This document shows positions 1 through 4,940 of a stretch of DNA of 6,185 bases, piece by piece. Position numbers and translations under genes: made by a program. The notes below the pieces were generated by a model. It was not told the DNA's origin, made no database searches, and was given only the letters and a program-made list of their open reading frames with translations. This stretch comes from Micavibrio aeruginosavorus (GTDB lineage: Bacteria > Pseudomonadota > Alphaproteobacteria > UBA9219), in the NCBI GenBank assembly GCA_020720905.1, contig DYNT01000050.1, positions 1 through 6,185 of the forward strand, given 5' to 3'. The stretch's first letter is position 1, and each line of letters begins with the position of its first letter.

Positions 1-410
1 GTGGCCGATAGAGTCATATGGCTAACGCCAAAAACATTCATAAAAGTTGTTGGCATGGTCGTTGTTGCCGCCAAATCGATCACCATGTTATCCTCGGAGA
101 CTTGCGTAGAAATGAAAGGCGTGGTCGCCCCCATATAATTTTCTGGGAAGTTGGCCGTCATATATTTGGCCAGCGCGTCATTCAAATTGCTGGTGCTCAT
201 GGTCGATCCTGCGGCAAGCCCTGCGGCATCCAGCGAAAAGGAAAGGCGGGATTGGACAAGTTGCAACCTTGCAATATCCACAGAGGTTCCCACAAAACCC
301 ATCACGCTTAAGAAGGTGAGAGCCAACATGGGGAGAGTCATGCCTTTTTCATCGTTGGCAAAGCGGCGCAGCGTTGAAGAGGAATAAAGAAGTGAGCGAA
401 GTGACATCAT
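1..410 (-). CDS. TadG-like Tad/Flp pilus assembly protein, N-terminal part (runs off left edge)
   Basis: Reading the minus strand from an ATG at 410 gives 136 complete codons with no stop up to the window edge, so the gene is partial at its 3' end. Residues 1-22 are short and basic; a Gly at residue 23 precedes a hydrophobic segment (about 24-45) that probably anchors the protein in the inner membrane. A conserved-looking stretch follows, with VDIARLQLVQSRL and then a DAAGLAAGS motif (about 46-72), which is typical of the TadE/TadG-like N-terminal domain (known family feature). The last visible part resembles the TadG region around a TTFMNVFGV-like motif. The residue five after Gly23 is Met, not the Glu of true pseudopilins, which is usual for TadG. 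An AAGGAG sequence 7 nt upstream supports ATG410; a second ATG follows directly at 407. The gene begins 13 bp after the stop of its upstream neighbour, so it is almost surely in the same operon. TadG proteins help assemble or anchor Flp pili. Any C-terminal von Willebrand A domain would lie outside the window. Confidence 0.83.
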   Translation of the reverse strand, partial: MMSLRSLLYSSSTLRRFANDEKGMTLPMLALTFLSVMGFVGTSVDIARLQLVQSRLSFSLDAAGLAAGSTMSTSNLNDALAKYMTANFPENYMGATTPFISTQVSEDNMVIDLAATTTMPTTFMNVFGVSHMTLSA

Positions 411-423
411 GATCCTTCTCCTT

Positions 424-1008
424 TTATGTCGGCGGCGTGATAAGGGGACTAAGCCGTGGTTTATAGATGGCAACGCGATAGAGGTCTTTGGCGCTTAGTA
501 TTCCTGCGTTGATGAAAAGCGGTGTAAAAGCATAGTAAACCTCTGCGATGATAACATTGTCATTATCGTTGAGGGTGAGGCCATTGGGCAAAACTGGCGT
601 TGACCCAACGACGCCCATTTTGCTGGCGCGAAGAAGTGAGCCGCCGCCCGCGTATTGCCAGCTTATTTTGGTCGCTTGTCCGACAGGTTTGTAAACAGAG
701 CTGACGACAACGATGCCCTGTGCGGCAAAGGGAAAGGGCTCCATCAATTGTCCAGCCGCAAGCATAATGTTATCCAAATCGTTAAGGGTTATCATTTCTG
801 ATTGGGTCACAATGTCCGTGACGGAATAGGCGATGCGATCAACACGTTGTGACAGGATCAGCAAAAAGGATGCATCTGAGCTGCCGAGCAAAAGGACGAT
901 CCATATCGGCAGTGCCAAGGCAAATTCAATGGCGACAGAACCCTTCTCCTGCATGGCAAAGGGGGCGGAGCGAAAGATACGCTTTGCTGATTTAATCAGT
1001 CGGTTCAT
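424..1008 (-). CDS. TadE/TadF-like minor pseudopilin of Tad/Flp pilus system (second of two)
   Basis: The product is 194 aa from the ATG at 1008. It has a short basic leader, then KG|SVAIEF with Gly23, Glu28 and Phe29, followed by a hydrophobic helix (about residues 30-52). This is the prepilin-like G/xxxxEF pattern; in Tad systems TadE and TadF pseudopilins of this kind are cut by the prepilin peptidase TadV/CpaA (established for the family). The rest, about 140 residues, would lie in the periplasm, and I see no catalytic motif in it. A longer frame starts at a TTG at 1020, but ATG1008 puts Gly and Glu at exactly the same residues (23 and 28) as in the upstream gene, so I prefer it. The start lies inside the end of the upstream gene (17-bp overlap) and has no clear Shine-Dalgarno sequence, which suggests translational coupling. 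The protein probably acts in assembly of an Flp-type adhesive pilus. Whether it corresponds to TadE or TadF cannot be settled from sequence alone. Confidence 0.85.
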   Translation of the reverse strand: MNRLIKSAKRIFRSAPFAMQEKGSVAIEFALALPIWIVLLLGSSDASFLLILSQRVDRIAYSVTDIVTQSEMITLNDLDNIMLAAGQLMEPFPFAAQGIVVVSSVYKPVGQATKISWQYAGGGSLLRASKMGVVGSTPVLPNGLTLNDNDNVIIAEVYYAFTPLFINAGILSAKDLYRVAIYKPRLSPLITPPT

Positions 1009-1513
1009 TGCGCACCACAATACGAGAGGTTAAGTTAATCACCCTGTTTTCATCACCGATCAAATTGCCGATAAGAGGCGTGAACATTTGCCATGGATAA
1101 GTGATGGTATAGACGACGACCTCGCTGGCCGCGCCCAGACTTTCTTCTGTGCCTTGATCGGGTTGGCCTATATCGCTCAGGCTGCCGTATGATGTCGTTG
1201 TGATCGTGAGCTTGGCAGGATCAAGAAGGGGATCAAGGCCACTGATGCGCGCCAACAAGACGCCTGTGACCGTTTCAAGTTGTGTCTGACCTTCTGTGAC
1301 AAAGCCCGTCTTGCCCGTGCGTGAGGCGTTATAGGTCGCGTTTTCCAGCAAGTGATTGGCTAGAAAAATAAGCGACATTTCTGTGATGCCAACAAGAAGC
1401 ATCACAAAAAGAGGCGCGATCAGCGCAAACTCAATGGATGTCACGCCGCGCTCGCTTTGAGAGCGTTGCGTGCGGGAAGAAAGAAGCCTCTGTGTTTTCA
1501 GAAACCGTAACAT
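992..1513 (-). CDS. TadE-like minor pseudopilin of Tad/Flp pilus system (first of two)
   Basis: The product is 173 aa from an ATG at 1513, with AAAGG about 8 nt upstream. The N-terminus is basic (Arg/Lys/Ser/Gln rich) and leads into RG|VTSIEFALIAP, with Gly23, Glu28 and Phe29, followed by a hydrophobic helix to about residue 52. This is the signature of the TadE-like family (PF07811) and of prepilin-type cleavage after Gly23. The remaining 120 residues are predicted to be periplasmic and lack cysteine. It is the first visible gene of a three-gene minus-strand run (TadE-like, TadE/F-like, TadG-like) and is preceded by a 350-bp intergenic region, so it probably starts the transcription unit. 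TadE-like pseudopilins are thought to help start or stabilise Flp pilus assembly in the inner membrane. Core tad genes (ATPase TadA, TadB/C, secretin RcpA, Flp pilin) are not in this window. Confidence 0.88.
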   Translation of the reverse strand: MLRFLKTQRLLSSRTQRSQSERGVTSIEFALIAPLFVMLLVGITEMSLIFLANHLLENATYNASRTGKTGFVTEGQTQLETVTGVLLARISGLDPLLDPAKLTITTTSYGSLSDIGQPDQGTEESLGAASEVVVYTITYPWQMFTPLIGNLIGDENRVINLTSRIVVRNEPTD

Positions 1514-1563
1514 CGTTAGAACCTTTGTTCGCTATGAAGAAAAACACACTTTCCCATTGTTTT

Positions 1564-1569
1564 ATTATC
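1564..1569 (-). promoter_or_regulatory. Candidate -10 element for the tad operon
   Basis: On the minus strand this reads GATAAT, five of six matches to the TATAAT consensus, and would give a leader of roughly 45 nt before the TadE-like ATG at 1513. The region 17 bp upstream has no recognisable TTGACA-like -35, so the call rests on the -10 and its position only. Confidence 0.22.
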
Positions 1570-1616
1570 CCACAGTATGCTTGACGTTCGTTTAAGTTAT
1601 GATGACATTTTCGAGA

Positions 1617-1637
1617 TTGTTGAGGTTCTCTCAACAA
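1617..1637. promoter_or_regulatory. Perfect inverted repeat, candidate operator
   Basis: TTGTTGAG (1617-1624) and its exact reverse complement CTCAACAA (1630-1637) flank a 5-bp spacer. The two half-sites are centred about 10 bp apart on helix-turn scale (13 bp start to start), suitable for a dimeric DNA-binding protein. The repeat lies about 105-125 bp upstream of the TadE-like start and is not followed by a T run on either strand, so a terminator is unlikely. The regulator is unknown. Confidence 0.4.
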
Positions 1638-1705
1638 AAGTATTCTAGGGGCGAATCAACCTGCGTGACAAATGAGGATGTTGGCAGAAAGAGGTTAAAA
1701 AACAC

Positions 1706-1718
1706 TTCGATTTTCGAA
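1706..1718. repeat. Short inverted repeat TTCGA-ttt-TCGAA
   Basis: Five-base arms flank a 3-bp spacer in the AT-rich centre of the divergent region. It may be a protein-binding site, but it is short enough to occur by chance. Confidence 0.2.
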
Positions 1719-1781
1719 TGATTTTTATACGCGTTCGTGACATTTTGGCTTTTATGTATTAAACTGTGTCCCTCGTGAATG

Positions 1782-1814
1782 AAGAGTTGGTTTCTTCACT
1801 GTTTGCCAACTCTT
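1782..1814 (+). promoter_or_regulatory. Hairpin in the probable leader of the mutase gene
   Basis: AAGAGTTGG (1782-1790) and CCAACTCTT (1806-1814) are exact reverse complements, giving a 9-bp stem with a 15-nt loop that ends 49 nt before the mutase ATG. A short TTTT follows six bases after the stem (1821-1824). It could be a leader hairpin, a weak attenuator-type terminator, or an operator at DNA level. The sequence does not decide between these. Confidence 0.35.
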
Positions 1815-1863
1815 GAACTGTTTTAAATATAGCCCCCTCATCCTCCTCCTAAAGGTTTTATCG

Positions 1864-3261
1864 ATGACTCTTTCTCATGCTTTTGATCCTGTTATTATCC
1901 GCGAATACGATGTGCGCGGCACAGTCGATAAGAATCTTCGGCGCGAGGACGCTCTGGCGCTTGGCCGCGCCTATGGCACGATGATCCGCCGCGCAGGCGG
2001 CAAGACGATTATGGTGGGTTACGATGGCCGCATTCATTCGCCGATGTTTGAGGAAGCCTTGGTCGAAGGCCTGATGGGGGCGGGAATGGATGTCACGCGC
2101 ATCGGCCTTGGCCCGACGCCCATGCTTTATTTTGCGACGTACCAGAATGATGCCGACGCAGGGATTATGGTGACGGGCTCACACAATCCTCCCGATCAAA
2201 ATGGCTTTAAGATGCTGATGGCGCCGCGCCTTGCAAGCGGTGGGCCGATTTATGGCGATAAGATCAAAGCGTTGGCTGAGCTTGCAGCCAAGGGCGATTT
2301 CGAAGTTGGCACGGGTACGGACGCAACGCTGGATGTGAGTGAGGCTTATATTGAGCGGATGCTGAAAGATTTCCAAGGCACAAAGGGGATGAATGTCGTC
2401 TGGGACAACGGCAACGGATCGGCGGGCGCTATTCTGGCGCGGCTTGTTAAGAGGCTTCCTGGCAAACATACCATTTTGTTTGGCGATATTGATGGAACCT
2501 TTCCCCATCATCATCCCGATCCAACGGTTCCTAAAAATCTTATCGATTTGCAAAACGCCGTGAAGGCGCAGGGCGCGGATATGGGCATCGCGTTTGATGG
2601 CGACGCGGATCGCATCGGCGCGGTGGACGGGCAGGGGCGTATCCTTGCAGGCGATCAGTTGGTGGCGCTTTATGCGCGGGAAGTGCTGAAAAGCTTTCCC
2701 AACGCGACGATTATCGCGGATGTGAAGGCCTCGCAGGTTCTCTTTGACTCGATTGCCAAAGACGGCGGCAAGCCGCTGATGTGGAAGACGGGGCACTCGT
2801 TGATTAAGGTCAAGATGGCGGAAACCAAATCGCCGCTGGCGGGCGAGATGAGCGGCCATATCTTCTTTGCCGATAAATATTACGGCTATGACGATGCACT
2901 TTATTGCGGCGTGCGCCTCATGTCGCTGGTGGAGACGTTTGGGCAATCGCTCGCTGCCCTGCGCGATACGCTGCCGACAATGATCAACACGCCAGAGCTT
3001 CGCTTTGAGGTTGAGGAAGCGCGTAAGTTTGCCGTGGTGGATGAGGTGAAGGCAAGGCTTGTGGCCGCCAAGGCGAACGTCGATGATACGGACGGCGTGC
3101 GCGTTTTAACGGAGGATGGCTGGTGGCTTTTGCGCGCCTCGAACACGCAAGCCGTCCTTGTCGCCCGCGCCGAAGCCAAAGACGCGGCGGGACTAGAGCG
3201 CCTTAAGGTGCAGCTTGTTGACTCTTTGGCCGCCAGCGGCATCGCGCCGCCAGCGTTCTGA
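1864..3261 (+). CDS. algC: Phosphomannomutase/phosphoglucomutase
   Basis: This 465-aa cytoplasmic enzyme of the alpha-D-phosphohexomutase family interconverts mannose- or glucose-6-phosphate and the 1-phosphate, feeding GDP-mannose or UDP-glucose for polysaccharide and LPS synthesis. All four active-site motifs are present in order: TGSHNP with phosphoserine Ser106; the Mg-binding DGDADR (Asp245, 247, 249); the sugar-binding loop GEMSGH (Glu328, Ser330, His332); and the phosphate-binding RASNTQ (Arg424, Ser426, Asn427, Thr428). Spacing and length fit Pseudomonas AlgC closely (known family). A conserved IREYDVRG motif near the N-terminus supports ATG1864, with AAAGG 8 nt upstream. A frame reaching back to a TTG at 1813 would add 17 residues without family features and would begin inside the leader hairpin. 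The gene stands alone, divergent from the pilus genes and followed by 750 bp without genes. Whether it prefers mannose or glucose phosphate cannot be told from sequence; manB or pmm would be equally fair names. Confidence 0.95.
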   Translation: MTLSHAFDPVIIREYDVRGTVDKNLRREDALALGRAYGTMIRRAGGKTIMVGYDGRIHSPMFEEALVEGLMGAGMDVTRIGLGPTPMLYFATYQNDADAGIMVTGSHNPPDQNGFKMLMAPRLASGGPIYGDKIKALAELAAKGDFEVGTGTDATLDVSEAYIERMLKDFQGTKGMNVVWDNGNGSAGAILARLVKRLPGKHTILFGDIDGTFPHHHPDPTVPKNLIDLQNAVKAQGADMGIAFDGDADRIGAVDGQGRILAGDQLVALYAREVLKSFPNATIIADVKASQVLFDSIAKDGGKPLMWKTGHSLIKVKMAETKSPLAGEMSGHIFFADKYYGYDDALYCGVRLMSLVETFGQSLAALRDTLPTMINTPELRFEVEEARKFAVVDEVKARLVAAKANVDDTDGVRVLTEDGWWLLRASNTQAVLVARAEAKDAAGLERLKVQLVDSLAASGIAPPAF

Positions 3262-3264
3262 AAA

Positions 3265-3283
3265 TCTTCTATATATTAGAAGA
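3265..3283 (+). terminator. AT-rich hairpin directly after the mutase stop
   Basis: TCTTCTA (3265-3271) and TAGAAGA (3277-3283) are exact reverse complements around a 5-nt loop, starting 3 bases after the stop codon. The position suits transcript end or 3' protection. The stem is weak and has no T run after it, so it is not a standard intrinsic terminator. Confidence 0.3.
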
Positions 3284-3358
3284 GCTGGCAACGGCCATAG
3301 ACAAGCAAATTACCCCCAATGCGCCTCGATAAAGCAGAAAGTTTGCTCTGTCTTGCAC

Positions 3359-3387
3359 TTGAGCTTCAAGGGGCAGCGGTAGCTCAA
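3359..3387 (+). terminator. Possible second hairpin downstream of the mutase gene
   Basis: TTGAGCT (3359-3365) pairs with AGCTCAA (3381-3387) around a 15-nt loop, followed by the AT-rich TCTTTAAATAAA. This could stop transcription before the repeat elements, but the stem is short and the T tract is broken. Confidence 0.22.
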
Positions 3388-3410
3388 TCTTTAAATAAAC
3401 AAAAACACTG

Positions 3411-3505
3411 TCATCCCAGCGCCATCGTCCCGCCGCCCTTGCGGCAGACAAAGGATAAGACTCTCGCCGCCCTTACGGTGGGCTAAAGGGCAAAGTGGGG
3501 ATCCA
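3411..3505. repeat. Dispersed palindromic repeat-like element 1 (TCATCCC...GGGGATCCAG type)
   Basis: The element begins with TGTCATCCCAGCG (from 3410) and ends with GTGGGGATCCAG (to 3505), ends that recall the TCATCCC...GGGGATCC repeats dispersed between genes in many proteobacteria. Inside, a degenerate direct repeat of about 30 bp occurs twice, 34 bp apart: CGCCGCCCTTGCGGCAGAC (from 3431) and CGCCGCCCTTACGGTGGGC (from 3465). The first copy contains a perfect hairpin, GCCGC-CCTT-GCGGC (3432-3445); the second copy has lost part of that pairing. It is non-coding and does not resemble an insertion sequence. That it occurs elsewhere in this genome is inferred from its type, not seen here. Confidence 0.55.
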
Positions 3506-3547
3506 GTTTCCTTGTTTTTTGTTCGTAAAAACCAACTAACGCCCATC

Positions 3548-3702
3548 GTCATCGCGAGGAGCCTTGAAAAGGCGACGTGGCGATCCAGCACCTGAAACGG
3601 CGAACAGGAATTTTGGTGGAAAACGCAGGAGATGGATTGCCACGCTCCCTTCCCCCTACGCGCTTTGCGCTTCGGGGGACAAGGCGGTCGCTCGCAATGA
3701 CG
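3548..3702. repeat. Dispersed palindromic repeat-like element 2 (GTCATCGCGAGGAGC type)
   Basis: This is a large imperfect inverted repeat. The left arm (3548-3587) has GTCATCGCGAGGAGCC and GACGTGGCGATCCA; the right arm (3633-3701) has TGGATTGCCACGCTCC and GGTCGCTCGCAATGAC, so outer and inner blocks match in reverse complement with few changes. The right arm also contains its own GC-rich hairpin (CCCCC at 3652-3656 with GGGGG at 3674-3678, and GCGC-TTT-GCGC within it). Such CGTCATTGCGAGGAGC/GGATTGCCACG repeats are widespread in intergenic DNA of alphaproteobacteria, including Rickettsiales, and often produce false small ORFs. No transposase is present. Confidence 0.65.
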
Positions 3703-3709
3703 GGGATTT

Positions 3710-3734
3710 CTTCAAGGCTTGCTTACGCTTGAAG
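3710..3734. repeat. Short inverted repeat next to repeat element 2
   Basis: CTTCAAG (3710-3716) and CTTGAAG (3728-3734) are exact reverse complements separated by 11 bases. It lies just right of the large palindrome and may be the eroded edge of a longer repeat unit. Confidence 0.3.
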
Positions 3735-3822
3735 TGGAGGGATTATAAAAAACAACGGGGGAAAATCGGTGGAAGGGGGTTTGCGCGACCCATCACAGCA
3801 CGCAAAAGGTGATTTAAACCCA

Positions 3823-3923
3823 TGCCCCCGTCCCACTTTGAATGCCTAAGGCGAACCCGAGGTCAAAGGGCTCGCCTCTCTCTACTCTAGGCAAGGAGAA
3901 GGGTAGCGCAGGGAGGAGGGGCA
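3823..3923. other. Nested inverted repeats, candidate structured RNA
   Basis: Three helices nest around one centre. The outer is TGCCCC (3823-3828) with GGGGCA (3918-3923), continued after a bulge by TCCC (3831-3834) with GGGA (3911-3914). The middle is TGCCTA (3843-3848) with TAGGCA (3888-3893). The inner is AGGCGAACCC (3849-3858) with GGGCTCGCCT (3868-3877), closing a 9-nt loop. The single inner mismatch is A-C on the plus strand but becomes a G-U pair if the minus strand is transcribed, so a minus-strand RNA would fold slightly better. I do not recognise a known RNA family: it lacks the SRP RNA apical motif, tmRNA and RNase P hallmarks, and is short for 6S RNA. It could be a small RNA, an hslO leader, or another repeat element. 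Confidence 0.3.
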
Positions 3924-3944
3924 AGTCAATCGAATGTTCTTCTT

Positions 3945-3972
3945 TTGTTCAAAACTATTTCTTCATTATGAA
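3945..3972 (+). promoter_or_regulatory. Candidate promoter of hslO
   Basis: TTGTTC (3945-3950) and TATGAA (3967-3972), 16 bp apart, form a weak sigma-70-like pair in the AT-rich stretch before hslO and would give a leader of about 35-40 nt. In E. coli hslO is a heat-shock gene, but no convincing sigma-32 element (CTTGAA...CCATnT) is visible here. Confidence 0.25.
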
Positions 3973-3999
3973 AGAACGCTTGCGAAACTAATCAATTGA

Positions 4000-4015
4000 A
4001 TCTATTGGAATAGAT
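4000..4015 (+). promoter_or_regulatory. Perfect palindrome abutting the hslO start codon, containing its ribosome-binding site
   Basis: ATCTATT (4000-4006), GG, then AATAGAT (4009-4015) is an exact inverted repeat that ends at the base before the ATG. The only Shine-Dalgarno-like bases, GGA, lie at its centre, 6 nt from the ATG. As RNA it could form a small AU-rich hairpin with the ribosome-binding bases in the loop. As DNA it could be an operator. The hairpin would be weak. Confidence 0.4.
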
Positions 4016-4930
4016 ATGAATGACGTTAACGAAAAAAAGCTTGCCAAGCCCTTGGTGTGGATCGACGCGGTGTTGCCCTTTCAGCTAGAAGGCAGCGCTT
4101 TGCGGGGTCGTTTTGTGCGCCTTGGAGCCTCTGTTGACACGATTTTGCGCCAGCATGACTATCCCTTGCCTGTCGCGCAGGTGTTGGCCGAGATGACGGC
4201 TTTAGCCGCCGCGCTAGGGACGGCGATGAAGTTCGATGGCGTCTTTACGATCCAGACCAAGACCGATGGCGCAGTGCGCATGATGGTGGCGGATGTGACT
4301 TCGGACGGCGCGTTGCGCGCCTATGCCCAGTTTGATCCGGAGGGGATAGAAGAAGCCAAGGCTGGCGGCAGCCTTTTGGGGCGCGGCCATTTGGTCATGA
4401 CGCTTGATCAGAAATTGGGGGAGGAGCGCTATCAGGGCGTTGTGCAGGTCGAAAATGACAACCTGACAAAAGCCTTTCAATTATACTGCAAGCAGTCAGA
4501 GCAAATACCGACAGGCCTGATCGTGGCCGCGCATCGGGGCGAGGACAACGCTTGGCTGGCGGGCTGCCTGATGATCCAGCGCATGCCGCGTGAGGGCGGG
4601 CAGGGGGGAATGCCCGCAACGGATACAGCCATAGAGGATGATTGGCTTCGCGCTATGGCTTTGATGCAAACGTGCACGCCACGGGAATTAACCGATCCTT
4701 CCTTGCCCGCGCCAGACCTTCTGTTCCGGCTGTTTCATGAGGAAGGCGTTCGCGTTTATGAGCCTGTGGCTTTGCGTCATGAATGTCGCTGTTCTCGTGA
4801 TAAGATCGCGGGCGTTCTGGCGGGCATGCCACCGGAGGAGCTGAAGGCCATGGCACAGGACGAAGGACACATCGCCGTCACCTGCCAGTTTTGCAGCAAG
4901 ACCTATCGGTTTGACGTGGACGAACTATAA
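4016..4930 (+). CDS. hslO: Hsp33, redox-regulated holdase chaperone
   Basis: This 304-aa cytoplasmic protein is close to the usual length of Hsp33 (about 290 aa). Hsp33 is switched on by oxidation: four cysteines bind zinc in the reduced state, then form disulfides under oxidant stress and heat, and the unfolded linker exposes a surface that holds unfolding proteins. The whole zinc switch is visible at the C-terminus: Cys257-Arg-Cys259 and Cys290-Gln-Phe-Cys293, with 30 residues between the pairs as in E. coli Hsp33. Family motifs include GRFVRL near residue 30, the AQFDPEGI-like and GRGHLVMTLDQ segments, YQGVVQ, and the HECRCS and CQFCSKTYRFD motifs. ATG4016 is the first start with a Shine-Dalgarno-like GGA. 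The gene appears to be a single transcription unit. Its stop lies 10 bp from the stop of the convergent autotransporter gene, with no terminator between them. Confidence 0.96.
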   Translation: MNDVNEKKLAKPLVWIDAVLPFQLEGSALRGRFVRLGASVDTILRQHDYPLPVAQVLAEMTALAAALGTAMKFDGVFTIQTKTDGAVRMMVADVTSDGALRAYAQFDPEGIEEAKAGGSLLGRGHLVMTLDQKLGEERYQGVVQVENDNLTKAFQLYCKQSEQIPTGLIVAAHRGEDNAWLAGCLMIQRMPREGGQGGMPATDTAIEDDWLRAMALMQTCTPRELTDPSLPAPDLLFRLFHEEGVRVYEPVALRHECRCSRDKIAGVLAGMPPEELKAMAQDEGHIAVTCQFCSKTYRFDVDEL

Positions 4931-4940
4931 CGGGACGGGA

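Larger units (their letters stand above)
1514..1863. other. Divergent intergenic region between pilus operon and mutase gene
   Basis: This AT-rich, 350-bp non-coding stretch lies between the divergent TadE-like gene and the mutase gene. Frames in it are short and show no family features. It holds three perfect inverted repeats (1617-1637, 1706-1718, 1782-1814) and must contain promoters for both directions. No convincing sigma-70 pair was found for the plus strand. The best is TTCGTG (1734-1739) and TATTAA (1757-1762) with 17 bp between them, which is weak. Confidence 0.7.
3262..4015. other. Repeat-rich intergenic region, no gene supported
   Basis: About 750 bp without a credible gene. Short open frames exist on both strands, but they lie across the palindromic repeats and read as low-complexity Arg-rich or repeat-derived peptides. 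From left to right it contains weak hairpins behind the mutase gene, two palindromic repeat elements (3411-3505 and 3548-3702), a short inverted repeat (3710-3734), nested inverted repeats (3777-3923), and an AT-rich stretch (about 3927-4015) that should hold the hslO promoter. Confidence 0.75.

Noticed and set aside
151..387. Plus-strand open frames opposite the TadG-like gene
   Set aside because: They are antisense shadows. The minus strand here has a strong ribosome-binding site and TadG-like motifs.
1813..1863. 17-codon N-terminal extension of the mutase from a TTG
   Set aside because: It adds a non-conserved hydrophobic stretch, begins inside the leader hairpin and lacks a ribosome-binding site. 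ATG1864 has AAAGG at good spacing and fits family length.
2179..2946. Long (255-codon) minus-strand open frame inside the mutase gene
   Set aside because: It is an antisense shadow of a clearly functional gene with all catalytic motifs. Its product is His/Arg-rich with no family resemblance.
3370..3390. Stretch resembling the 5' part of a tRNA (GGTAGCTCAAT)
   Set aside because: No anticodon arm, T arm or acceptor 3' strand follows. The resemblance is limited to a D-arm-like motif.
3391..3591. Minus-strand 66-codon open frame
   Set aside because: It is read through both repeat elements. Such repeat-derived short peptides are common annotation errors.
3564..3812. Plus-strand 82-codon open frame with Arg-rich product
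   Set aside because: It spans the palindromic repeat element and both of its arms, and its peptide is typical of translated intergenic repeats. It has no family motif or convincing ribosome-binding site.
3823..3923. 6S RNA, SRP RNA, tmRNA or RNase P RNA at the nested hairpin
   Set aside because: The length is too short for 6S or RNase P, the SRP GGAA apical loop motif is absent, and no tmRNA tag or tRNA-like end is visible.
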